Shown: piece after piece, positions 28,684 to 35,957 of the stretch
Numbering within the stretch: the first letter of the stretch is position 1
How the letters are laid out: each line of letters starts with the position of its first letter
Source: Roseiflexus sp.
GTDB taxonomy: Bacteria; Chloroflexota; Chloroflexia; Chloroflexales; Roseiflexaceae
Direction: 5' to 3'
NCBI GenBank assembly: GCA_017743475.1
Contig: JAGHYV010000039.1
Location: 1 to 43,115 of the forward strand
Length of the DNA stretch: 43,115 bases
The notes under the pieces: model-generated
What the model was told of the DNA's origin: nothing
What the model saw: the letters and a program-made list of their open reading frames with translations, nothing else
Database searches by the model: none
Program-made: the position numbers and the translations under genes

Positions 28684-29963
28684 ATCTGATCGAGACACTC
28701 CGCACTGCTCTTCCCCCTGATACAGTCCAGGATGATGCCCCAACGCTGGAAGCGTTCAGCGTGCAGGGGGTGCGCCCCCTATGCGTCGTTACGCCTGGCA
28801 ACGTCGAGGAACTCCAGGTAACGCTGCGCATCGCCGCAGAGCGCCGCGCAGCGCTGGCGGCGTGGGGCGGCGGAACGCAACAACTGATCGGCGCGCCGCC
28901 AACCCGCCTCGATCTGGTGGTGCGCACAACGCAGCTTAACCGGGTGCTGGCGCACACTCCCGATGACCTGACGATTTCCGTCGAGGCGGGAATGACGTTT
29001 GGCGCACTCCGCACCTATCTGGCGCAGCATAGGCAAATGCTGGCGCTTGATCCGCCGTTGCCGGATCGGGCGACGATTGGCGGGTTGATCGCCACCGCAA
29101 CCGACGGACCGCGACGGTTGGGGTACGGCACGCTGCGCGATGTGCTGATCGGGATTGCAGTGGTTGAAGTCGGTGGGCGACTCTCACGCGGCGGCGGCAT
29201 GGTGGTCAAGAACGTCAGCGGCTTCGACATGATGAAACTCTACCTGGGAAGTTTCGGCACGTTGGCGGTCATTGCCAGCGCAAATTTCAAACTGTTGCCG
29301 CAACCGCGCGCGACAGGAACAATCCTGTGCCGATTCAACGACCCTAAACCGGCGTTTGCCGCACTCGACGAACTCGACGGCACCCAACTGGCGCCAGTCG
29401 CCGCTGAATACCTGAACCGCAGCGCGCTCGCTGCTATGGGGCAATCCGGTGTCTGCGCGCTGGCACTGGCAGCCGAAGGCCTGCCACAGGCAGTTGAACG
29501 TCAGATAAACGATATGAGTGCCATTATGCGGCGCCATGGCGCGCCATCAATTGAGCGGCTGGACAGTAGTGAGGCGGAGGCGCTCTGGTCAGCCATTGCC
29601 GACCTGCCGCAAACCGCAACGCTCGCTGCAGATGAAGCCGTGGTAAAACTGTCGGTGTTACCGGCTGATGTGGCATCCGCCATCGCACAGTGTGAAGCGT
29701 CCGCTGCGCGCGTCGGCTCATCGGTTGCCATCAACGCACGGGCGCTCAATGGTGTGATGTACGCCAGAGTACGACCGGTTACCGCTGCTGCACTCACAAC
29801 CTTGACAGCCGAACTGCCGGGTCTTCAGTGGGTGGCAACGAAGCTGCCCGATACGCCGCGCTGGGGGGCGCCGCCGCAGGGTCTCGATGTCATGCGGCGC
29901 ATCCGCGAAGAATTCGATCCGCTGCGATTGCTCAATCCAGGACGGTTTTTGCCAGGGGTGTGA
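28680..29963 (+). CDS. glcE: Glycolate oxidase subunit GlcE-like FAD-binding protein
   Basis: The 427-residue protein starts MNLIETLRTALPPDTVQDDA and has a PCMH FAD-binding domain. The motifs are LAAWGGGTQQLIGAPP, SVEAGMTFGALRTYL, PDRATIGGLIATATDGPRR and KNVSGFDMMKLYLGSFGTLAV. This is the GlcE pattern rather than GlcD: it is shorter and lacks the GEHGIG block. ATG 28680 is chosen because the family begins there and it overlaps the preceding stop. GlcE normally works with GlcD and the Fe-S subunit GlcF. Confidence 0.88.
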   Translation: MNLIETLRTALPPDTVQDDAPTLEAFSVQGVRPLCVVTPGNVEELQVTLRIAAERRAALAAWGGGTQQLIGAPPTRLDLVVRTTQLNRVLAHTPDDLTISVEAGMTFGALRTYLAQHRQMLALDPPLPDRATIGGLIATATDGPRRLGYGTLRDVLIGIAVVEVGGRLSRGGGMVVKNVSGFDMMKLYLGSFGTLAVIASANFKLLPQPRATGTILCRFNDPKPAFAALDELDGTQLAPVAAEYLNRSALAAMGQSGVCALALAAEGLPQAVERQINDMSAIMRRHGAPSIERLDSSEAEALWSAIADLPQTATLAADEAVVKLSVLPADVASAIAQCEASAARVGSSVAINARALNGVMYARVRPVTAAALTTLTAELPGLQWVATKLPDTPRWGAPPQGLDVMRRIREEFDPLRLLNPGRFLPGV

Positions 29964-30277
29964 ATCGGCATTCGACCGAGGGCTTATCGCAGCCGATAGC
30001 CGATGGTCGAGAGGGTCACCGTTGGAGTGCGTGCTCTGTGCAGGCGGGCTTTGCCCCGGAGAGCCGGAATAGAACACGGATCGGCACGGATACGACGGAT
30101 CAGCACGGATGAAGTTTTGTCTGGAATAGACTGCGCAGGCGGGCTTCGCATTCCATAGCCGAGGGCTTTAGCCCGGCGGCAAGGGCTTCCGGGCACGATG
30201 CACGCTCCCAGGCATGATGCGTACTCCCGACAAGTTAAGTGCAGGGACAGTCTGATGCGATCATTGGCAGGAAGACG
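29964..30277 (+). repeat. Gap with dispersed GCAGGCGGGCTT repeats
   Basis: No gene is seen. GCAGGCGGGCTTTGCCCC (30040-30057) exactly matches the inverse of 9758-9775, and GCGCAGGCGGGCTTCGCATT starts at 30133. Both sit near GGAATAGA (30064 and 30123). CACGGATCGGCACGGAT-type units lie between them, and GGCACGATGCACGCTCCC resembles GGCATGATGCGTACTCCC just downstream. The stretch looks like a mosaic of decayed repeats. Confidence 0.7.
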
Positions 30278-30994
30278 ATGGAGTCGTCAATAACCACGAG
30301 TGAATGGACCGGACTGGGCATTTCGTATGCTTACGCTATCGGATTGCTGCTGACCGGCGAAGCGTTGCATCGTTTTGCTGGGTTGCCTGCCGACCTGACG
30401 CGCAAGATCATCCATATTGGTGCAGGGATGTGGGTCTTCGGCGTGCTGGCGCTCTTCGACCGCTGGGAGATCGGCATCATTCCCTTCGCCACCTTCATCT
30501 TCGTCAACTTCATTCTCTATCGCTATCGGGTTGTGCGAGCAATGGATCGGGAGGACAGTTCGCCCGGTACGATTTACTTCGCGCTGGCAATCACGCTAAT
30601 CTTTGCGTTCCTGTGGCGTCCACAGGGTCCTGTTGATCGCGGAGTGGCGGCGACAGCTGGTGTGATGGCGATGACATGGGGCGATGCACTGGCGGCGCTC
30701 GTGGGTCAGCGCATCGGACGGCACAGGTACACCATCGGGCAGAGTAGCCGGACACTGGAAGGGTCTGCGGTCATGTTTGCGGTCAGCGCGATAGCGATGC
30801 TGCTTACCATGCTGTTTCTCCCAGAATCGGCGCTGGCGCCATTCGCTCCGACCGTCGAGCCGGTGCGCGCCGTTCTGGCTGCTCTGCTCGGTGCCATCGT
30901 CGCTACTGTGGTCGAGGCAGTATCGCCGCATGGAACCGATAACCTGAGCGTGCCGATTGCGGCAGCAGCCATCGCGTTTCTGGCAGGAATCTGA
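30278..30994 (+). CDS. Phytol/polyprenol kinase-like CTP-dependent membrane kinase
   Basis: The 238-residue integral membrane protein belongs to the phytol kinase/dolichol kinase (CTP transferase) family. It has about six or seven hydrophobic segments. The family motifs include LTRKIIHIGAGMWVFG, a conserved basic/His block after the second segment, AMTWGDALAALVGQRIGRH and SRTLEGSAVMF. VVEAVSPHGTDNLSVPIAAA follows near the end. ATG 30278 has AGGAAG upstream. In a phototroph a likely role is phosphorylation of phytol or related isoprenoid alcohols for (bacterio)chlorophyll or quinone metabolism; the substrate is not proven. It converges with msrA, 1 base apart. Confidence 0.82.
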   Translation: MESSITTSEWTGLGISYAYAIGLLLTGEALHRFAGLPADLTRKIIHIGAGMWVFGVLALFDRWEIGIIPFATFIFVNFILYRYRVVRAMDREDSSPGTIYFALAITLIFAFLWRPQGPVDRGVAATAGVMAMTWGDALAALVGQRIGRHRYTIGQSSRTLEGSAVMFAVSAIAMLLTMLFLPESALAPFAPTVEPVRAVLAALLGAIVATVVEAVSPHGTDNLSVPIAAAAIAFLAGI

Positions 30995-30995
30995 C

Positions 30996-31556
30996 TCAGC
31001 GCTTCGATTTGAGGCGTTCAGAGAATTGTTTTCGCGCTTTCATCACCTTTGGCGCAATGACAGCTATACAATACCCCTGGTATGGATTCTTTGCAAAATA
31101 TTCCTGGTGATACTCTTCTGCTTTCCAGAACTCTGTAAATGGCTTCACTTCAGTCACGATTGGCGCCTTCCAGATTTTTGCCGCGTTCAATGCAGCGATG
31201 GTTTCTTCGGCAATCCGGCGCTGATCTTCGTTGTGGTACAGAATAATCGAACGATACTGCGGACCAACGTCGGCGCCCTGACGGTTGGGCGTGGTCGGGT
31301 CGTGAATGCTGAAAAAGATGTCCAGCAGGTCGCGAAATGTGATGACCTGTGGATTGAACGTGATCTGCACGACTTCGGCGTGACCGGTTCTGCCGGTGCA
31401 GACTTCTTCATATGTCGGGTTGGGCTTGTGCCCGCCAGCATACCCTGATTCGACGCTGATGACCCCTTCGATCTCGTCGTACACAGCTTCGAGACACCAG
31501 AAACACCCGCCGCCCAGCGTGGCGACGTCGCGGTTGGGAACAATTGTATCGGTCAT
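30996..31556 (-). CDS. msrA: Peptide methionine-S-sulfoxide reductase
   Basis: MsrA repairs the S-epimer of methionine sulfoxide. From ATG 31556 (AGGAGTTCTT upstream) it has 186 residues. The catalytic motif [13 protein letters not shown] is at about residues 15-27, followed by [28 protein letters not shown] and the C-terminal PYQGYC with a possible recycling Cys. The frame extends 28 codons upstream without family similarity. There is no signal peptide, so it is cytosolic. Confidence 0.95.
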   Translation of the reverse strand: MTDTIVPNRDVATLGGGCFWCLEAVYDEIEGVISVESGYAGGHKPNPTYEEVCTGRTGHAEVVQITFNPQVITFRDLLDIFFSIHDPTTPNRQGADVGPQYRSIILYHNEDQRRIAEETIAALNAAKIWKAPIVTEVKPFTEFWKAEEYHQEYFAKNPYQGYCIAVIAPKVMKARKQFSERLKSKR

Positions 31557-31727
31557 AAGAACTCCTGAGTGCCGGAATACATGTTCATACGCAATAGTAT
31601 ACGTCACCTGCACCCGACGGATGTCGCCAGCATGCAACATGCGCTCTCAACTGCCAGGAGGGGCGCACCCGCGCTGCAACCCCCGCTGGTAACTGTTCAC
31701 ACTTGGGGTCATCCACAACCCCGGGAG

Positions 31728-31754
31728 TGCGGGCGTCCCGCCCGCATCGTGTCT
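31728..31754. repeat. GCGGGCGTCCCGCCCGCAT repeat copy
   Basis: AGTGCGGGCGTCCCGCCCGC here closely matches a segment near 42483-42503. It forms its own GC-rich inverted repeat (GCGGGCG/CGCCCGC). The surrounding 31557-31879 gap has no gene; it also carries the promoter for the deacetylase gene. Confidence 0.65.
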
Positions 31755-31828
31755 CCGAGAGCATCTTGCCCTCGCTCCAGGAGATATGCGAACACGCACC
31801 CCCGCTGCTGTGTCTTCAACCGACAGTA

Positions 31829-31837
31829 TGCTATAAT
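31829..31837 (+). promoter_or_regulatory. Extended -10 element for the polysaccharide deacetylase gene
   Basis: TGCTATAAT, identical to the cysS and receiver-gene elements, lies 43 bases before the ATG at 31880. Confidence 0.6.
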
Positions 31838-31879
31838 GCGCCGTCTGAACGAAGGTGAAACCAGACATCGGAACCAGCC

Positions 31880-33739
31880 ATGAAACGAACGCGGCATGCG
31901 GGTATTCTTGGAGCGGTCGCGCTTGGACTTATTCTGATGAGCACTGTATTCGTCGCAGTGCAGGAGCGGATGGGGAGCTGTGCGACTGTGCCATTGATCG
32001 CTGACGATCTGCTGGGCGCGCCCGATTTTTCCAACCTGGCGCCCGGTACGCCGACCGGCGTTCTGTTGCCGGTCGGCTGGAGCGCAGCAGCGAGCGGCGT
32101 GCAGGTTGGCGACTTTACCGTTTCCGGCACAGGGCGCTCGTTCCAACTCCTCGGCATCGCCAACCACCTCCGCACGCCCCCGGTCGCCGTGCAACCCGGC
32201 GTGTCGTACTGCGCCGTCGCGCAGGCGCTCGCCGACTCGTCTTCGGCAACACGGGTGCGCCTCGGATTTCACTGGCTCGACGCCAGCGGCAGCATCCTGC
32301 GCGTCGACTGGAGCAGTTGGCAGGAGGTGCGGCGCTGGAATGGATCAACTGACACTCAATCCTGGTCGCTGATCGGCGGAGGGTTCATCGCTCCCCCTGA
32401 AGCCACGCATCTTGCGGTAACGTTCCATCCCGCATCCGATGATCGGGTCTACCTCGACCTGATCCGCATCCAGCGCGGGCAATTCCCGCACGCTGGCGAG
32501 ATGCCGCCAGCACCGCCTGAGCGACCTGCCGGGATTGAGGCGCTTCCCTGGCCCAACGGCACACGCGCGGCGCTCTCATTTTCGTTCGATTGGGAAACGA
32601 CAATGGGCGGGTTGATCCATTCGCGTTCGGTCGATGACCCAAACGTCGATCAGGACCCGCTCATGCGAGGAATGCGGATGCGCCAGGGGATTACGACAAC
32701 GCTGGACATCTTCCGACCATACAGCATCCGCGCCACCTACTACGCAACCGGGTACAATTTCCTGACCGGCAACCGCAATCAGCGGCGTTTCATGGGAGAC
32801 CCGACGTTCACGTGGGCGAACCGCGCCAACCGCTGGCAAACCGACATCTGGCAGCAGCAACCCTGGTTCTCGCCCGATCCATATGGTACGGTAGAGACTG
32901 ATCCTGCCTGGTATTTTGGCGACCTGATCCCGCTGGTGCAGCGCGAGGGGCACGATATTCAGAGCCATACATTCAGCCACCTGTACGGTGGGCTTGCAAG
33001 CGCTGAGGAATGGCGCAGCGATCTCTCCGAATGGCAGCGCGTTGCTGCAGAACACAATATCCCGCCAGCGCGGTCGCTGGCATTTCCGTGGAGCAGCAGC
33101 GCCGGAATGAGTTATGCCAACTGGCAAGTGCTTGCAGAGGCGGGTATCACATCAGTGACGCGCACAAACTGGAATCCGCGCCAACCGCAGTACCACCTGG
33201 TGAGCAGGGATGAACCGCACTGCCGACCGGTTCCTGGACACGAAACGATCCTCGCCTGCCCGGATTTCCACCTGACGGAGCAGAGTGTCGCAGACGCGCT
33301 AGTTATGATCGAGCGTGCCATCAACACTGGCGGCATGATCGACCTGTGGGCGCACACCGAAGAAGTCGTCTCTCCGGCGCAGATTGCCTCCTGGCACAGC
33401 GTTGTGCGCTATGCCGCCGGGCGCCGCGATGCAGGCGATCTGTGGATTGCGCCGCTAGCAGAGATCGCCGACCGGCAACAGGCAGTGGCGCTGGTGCGCA
33501 TCGAATGGCGCGAATCGGAACCAGTTCACAATATGTCCTCAAACGCACCGTTGCGTTTCCTGGTTACGAACCATAGCGTACATGACCTAGAAGGATTGAC
33601 ACTCAACCTGCCGTCTGCCATCCGCCAGGCGACGTTGCGCGGCGAACAGAGCAACGCAACGCCTGTTGTTCGTGGTACGTTGCTGATATTCGATCTGGCA
33701 GCCGGTGAGACCATCGAGGTGACGGCATGGTTGGGTTAA
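31880..33739 (+). CDS. Exported NodB-type polysaccharide deacetylase
   Basis: This 619-residue protein begins with a basic residue cluster and a hydrophobic segment (about 7-27), a signal peptide or anchor. The next about 185 residues form a beta-rich, carbohydrate-binding-like region (FQLLGIANHLRTPPVAVQPG). The NodB domain follows: ALSFSFDWETTMG carries the catalytic Asp pair region and GHDIQSHTFSHLYG the metal-binding His pair. LAFPWSSS and DLWAHTEE follow. The last about 80 residues form another beta-rich domain. It probably removes N-acetyl or O-acetyl groups from surface polysaccharide, in line with the polymer genes downstream. Confidence 0.85.
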   Translation: MKRTRHAGILGAVALGLILMSTVFVAVQERMGSCATVPLIADDLLGAPDFSNLAPGTPTGVLLPVGWSAAASGVQVGDFTVSGTGRSFQLLGIANHLRTPPVAVQPGVSYCAVAQALADSSSATRVRLGFHWLDASGSILRVDWSSWQEVRRWNGSTDTQSWSLIGGGFIAPPEATHLAVTFHPASDDRVYLDLIRIQRGQFPHAGEMPPAPPERPAGIEALPWPNGTRAALSFSFDWETTMGGLIHSRSVDDPNVDQDPLMRGMRMRQGITTTLDIFRPYSIRATYYATGYNFLTGNRNQRRFMGDPTFTWANRANRWQTDIWQQQPWFSPDPYGTVETDPAWYFGDLIPLVQREGHDIQSHTFSHLYGGLASAEEWRSDLSEWQRVAAEHNIPPARSLAFPWSSSAGMSYANWQVLAEAGITSVTRTNWNPRQPQYHLVSRDEPHCRPVPGHETILACPDFHLTEQSVADALVMIERAINTGGMIDLWAHTEEVVSPAQIASWHSVVRYAAGRRDAGDLWIAPLAEIADRQQAVALVRIEWRESEPVHNMSSNAPLRFLVTNHSVHDLEGLTLNLPSAIRQATLRGEQSNATPVVRGTLLIFDLAAGETIEVTAWLG

Positions 33740-33941
33740 GGAATGCGCAGGTACGGACGCACACTACCTGGCAATTCCATCCAGGCGATTATCTGGTTGT
33801 TGTAATCTTTATCTTCACAACCGTAGTTCCCATATCTGGCTATCGGACGTCGTTGAACAACGACTCGCAGAGACCCCGGAGTTGTATATTGTGACGGAAG
33901 TTGACGGTGTTGTTGTCGTAGGATTTCGCTAGACTGCACAT
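33740..33941 (+). other. Intergenic stretch upstream of the Wzz-ABC permease gene
   Basis: This 200-base gap is more AT-rich than its surroundings. It holds a near-perfect palindrome, GTCGTTG-AA-CAACGAC (33849-33864), which could be an operator or a small hairpin. No gene and no clear promoter are visible. The start codon at 33942 has no convincing ribosome binding site. Confidence 0.4.
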
Positions 33942-35756
33942 ATGGCACACCTTGCGACGCCGGCAACCTGGATCGTGGCATTGAGCCGCCAGCGCGGACC
34001 ACTGCGGTTGTACCAGTGGCTCTGGCTGCTGATCTGCACGCTTGGCGGGCTGGCAATAGCAGCGCCGCGCATCCTCTCCCAACCGATCCGCTATGAAACG
34101 CTGGCAACAGTGCAGATCGATGTGGCAGGACGGTACCATGAGTTGTACACCGACAGCCAGCCGGACGACGACTATCGGGCAGTCGAGGCGCAGGCGCTCG
34201 AACTGTTGAAAGCACGCCATCCTGACCTTGGCGGTCCAACCTATGCGGTGCGCTTTGCGCCGCAGTCCGATGGGCGCATCGACATTATCGCCACCGGTCG
34301 GACACCGCTCGAAGCGCAGATGCTGGCTGACGAAGCGGCGGAAACCCTGGCGCGCGCGGTGCGCGCCGCTGGCGGACGCGAGATTCTGCGCAATCTCATG
34401 GGATGGGAACTGACCGAAGCGCTCCAGGGGCGTCAGCCGGAAACGACCTTCCAGCGCCTGCTGCGCGAAATCATCCGGACACAGGCGTTTCCGCTCAACC
34501 GGGCTGTCGAGCCGGTCTCGGCGTACATGACCGTTGATCAACTGCCGCGTGAAGAACTGAGCGACCTGGCGCGCGCGCTGGAGGTCCGCGAAGAACAGTT
34601 GAGGCGTATCGATATTCCCGCACTTGAGATGAGTCGCACGACTGCAACCAGCGCTGCGCTCCGGCAGATCGATGCCGACCTGTTGCGCCTGACAGCGGGA
34701 AGGCAGGCGATCCGTGACGCGCTGGCATACCTGTATCGCAACCTCAGCGCTGCCTTCCCCCCCGATGCACCCAGCGACGCCTACCGCGCGATCCGGGCGT
34801 CGCTGCCGGAACGCGCCGTTGATCGCCGTATCCCACTGCTCCTCTCGGTGGCAACGCTAGTCGGGCTGGTCTTCGGCGCAGCCGGTGTAGCAGTGGATCG
34901 CAGCGCTGGCGTCATGCGCAAAATTCTGGAACTCTGGATGTATCGTGAATTGATCCGCAACCTTGTGATCCGCGATTTGCAGGTGCGGTATAAAGGCAGC
35001 GTGCTTGGCTATCTCTGGACGCAACTGGCACCCCTGCTGCTCATGCTCGTCTTCTGGTTCGTCTTTAGCGCTTTCTTCCAGGCAGACATCGCCATGTTCC
35101 CGGTGTTCATTCTGGTCGGTCTACTGCCGTGGAACTTTGCCAGCGAAGCGGTAAGCGGCGGTACGCGCAGTGTGATCGATAATGCGCCGCTGGTCAAGAA
35201 GGTGTTCTTTCCCCGCGAGGTGCTGCCGCTGGTCTCGGTGCTGTCCAGTCTGGTGAATTTCGTACTGTCGCTGCCGATGCTGCTGCTGGTCATGGCGGCA
35301 GTTCAGGCGATGTACGCACCTTTGCGAGCAACGGGCAACTGGACGAACTTCTCGTGGACGTTCGTCTATCTGCCGGTGTTGATTGGCATTCAGACGCTCT
35401 TTCTGTCCGGGGTGGCGTTGTTCCTCAGTGCGCTAGCGGTGCGCTACCGCGATACCGTTCACCTGATCGGCATCTTTATTCAGTTCTGGTTCTTCCTTAC
35501 ACCGGTCATCTATGCCCTTGATCGGGTTGCCGGTCCGCTGGCGCAACTGGTGCGCTGGCTGAACCCGATGGCGTCACTGGTCGAGTTTTACCGCGAAATT
35601 CTGTATGGAAACGCTGTCGCCTTTGGTCAGATTCCGACCCCAAACCTCCCTGCGCTCGATAGCGTACTGCGTGTTCTGTTAACCGCCCTAGCGACCCTGG
35701 CGATTGGCTACTGGTATTTCCAGCGTCGCAGTGGTGAGTTTGGCGAGCGGTTGTAG
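33942..35756 (+). CDS. Fusion of a Wzz-like chain-length domain and an ABC-2 polysaccharide permease
   Basis: The 604-residue protein has two parts. Residues 1-325 look like a polysaccharide co-polymerase: a membrane segment at about 25-45, a long extracytoplasmic region with a Wzz-like start (YETLATVQIDV), helical stretches, and a second membrane segment at about 300-322. Residues 328-604 are an ABC-2 permease of the Wzm/KpsM/TagG type: ELIRNLVIRDLQVRYKGSVLGYLWTQLAP and six hydrophobic segments with LNPMASLVEFYREILYG. Such exporters need a Wzt-type ATPase, and none is visible here. Fusing chain-length control to the export channel is unusual. Confidence 0.82.
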   Translation: MAHLATPATWIVALSRQRGPLRLYQWLWLLICTLGGLAIAAPRILSQPIRYETLATVQIDVAGRYHELYTDSQPDDDYRAVEAQALELLKARHPDLGGPTYAVRFAPQSDGRIDIIATGRTPLEAQMLADEAAETLARAVRAAGGREILRNLMGWELTEALQGRQPETTFQRLLREIIRTQAFPLNRAVEPVSAYMTVDQLPREELSDLARALEVREEQLRRIDIPALEMSRTTATSAALRQIDADLLRLTAGRQAIRDALAYLYRNLSAAFPPDAPSDAYRAIRASLPERAVDRRIPLLLSVATLVGLVFGAAGVAVDRSAGVMRKILELWMYRELIRNLVIRDLQVRYKGSVLGYLWTQLAPLLLMLVFWFVFSAFFQADIAMFPVFILVGLLPWNFASEAVSGGTRSVIDNAPLVKKVFFPREVLPLVSVLSSLVNFVLSLPMLLLVMAAVQAMYAPLRATGNWTNFSWTFVYLPVLIGIQTLFLSGVALFLSALAVRYRDTVHLIGIFIQFWFFLTPVIYALDRVAGPLAQLVRWLNPMASLVEFYREILYGNAVAFGQIPTPNLPALDSVLRVLLTALATLAIGYWYFQRRSGEFGERL

Positions 35757-35916
35757 AGAACTGAGAACCAAGAACCGAGAACCAAGAACCGAGAACCAAG
35801 AACCAAGAACCAAGAACCAAGAACCGAGAACTGAGAACCGAGAACCAGGAACTGAGAACTGAGAACCAGGAACCGAGAACCAGGAACCAGGAACTGAGCA
35901 TTGAGAACTGAGAACT
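35756..35916. repeat. Array of 23 RRGAACY heptamers
   Basis: Twenty-three uninterrupted 7-base units (GAGAACT, AAGAACC, GAGAACC, AGGAACC and variants, one GAGCATT) start on the last base of the permease stop codon. Purines vary at positions 1-2 and C/T at position 7. The reverse strand is an open but meaningless frame of repeated Ser-Trp-Phe units. Bases 35917-35957 contain nothing recognised. Confidence 0.95.
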
Positions 35917-35957
35917 GAATTGACTCGTGATTTGGTGTTACAAACGATGCTGGTGTT

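Noticed and set aside
35506-35901. Open frame on the minus strand encoding repeated Ser-Trp-Phe-Leu-Val units
   Set aside because: It is the translation of the heptamer array plus the antisense of the permease gene; the composition is purely the repeat and it has no ribosome binding site.
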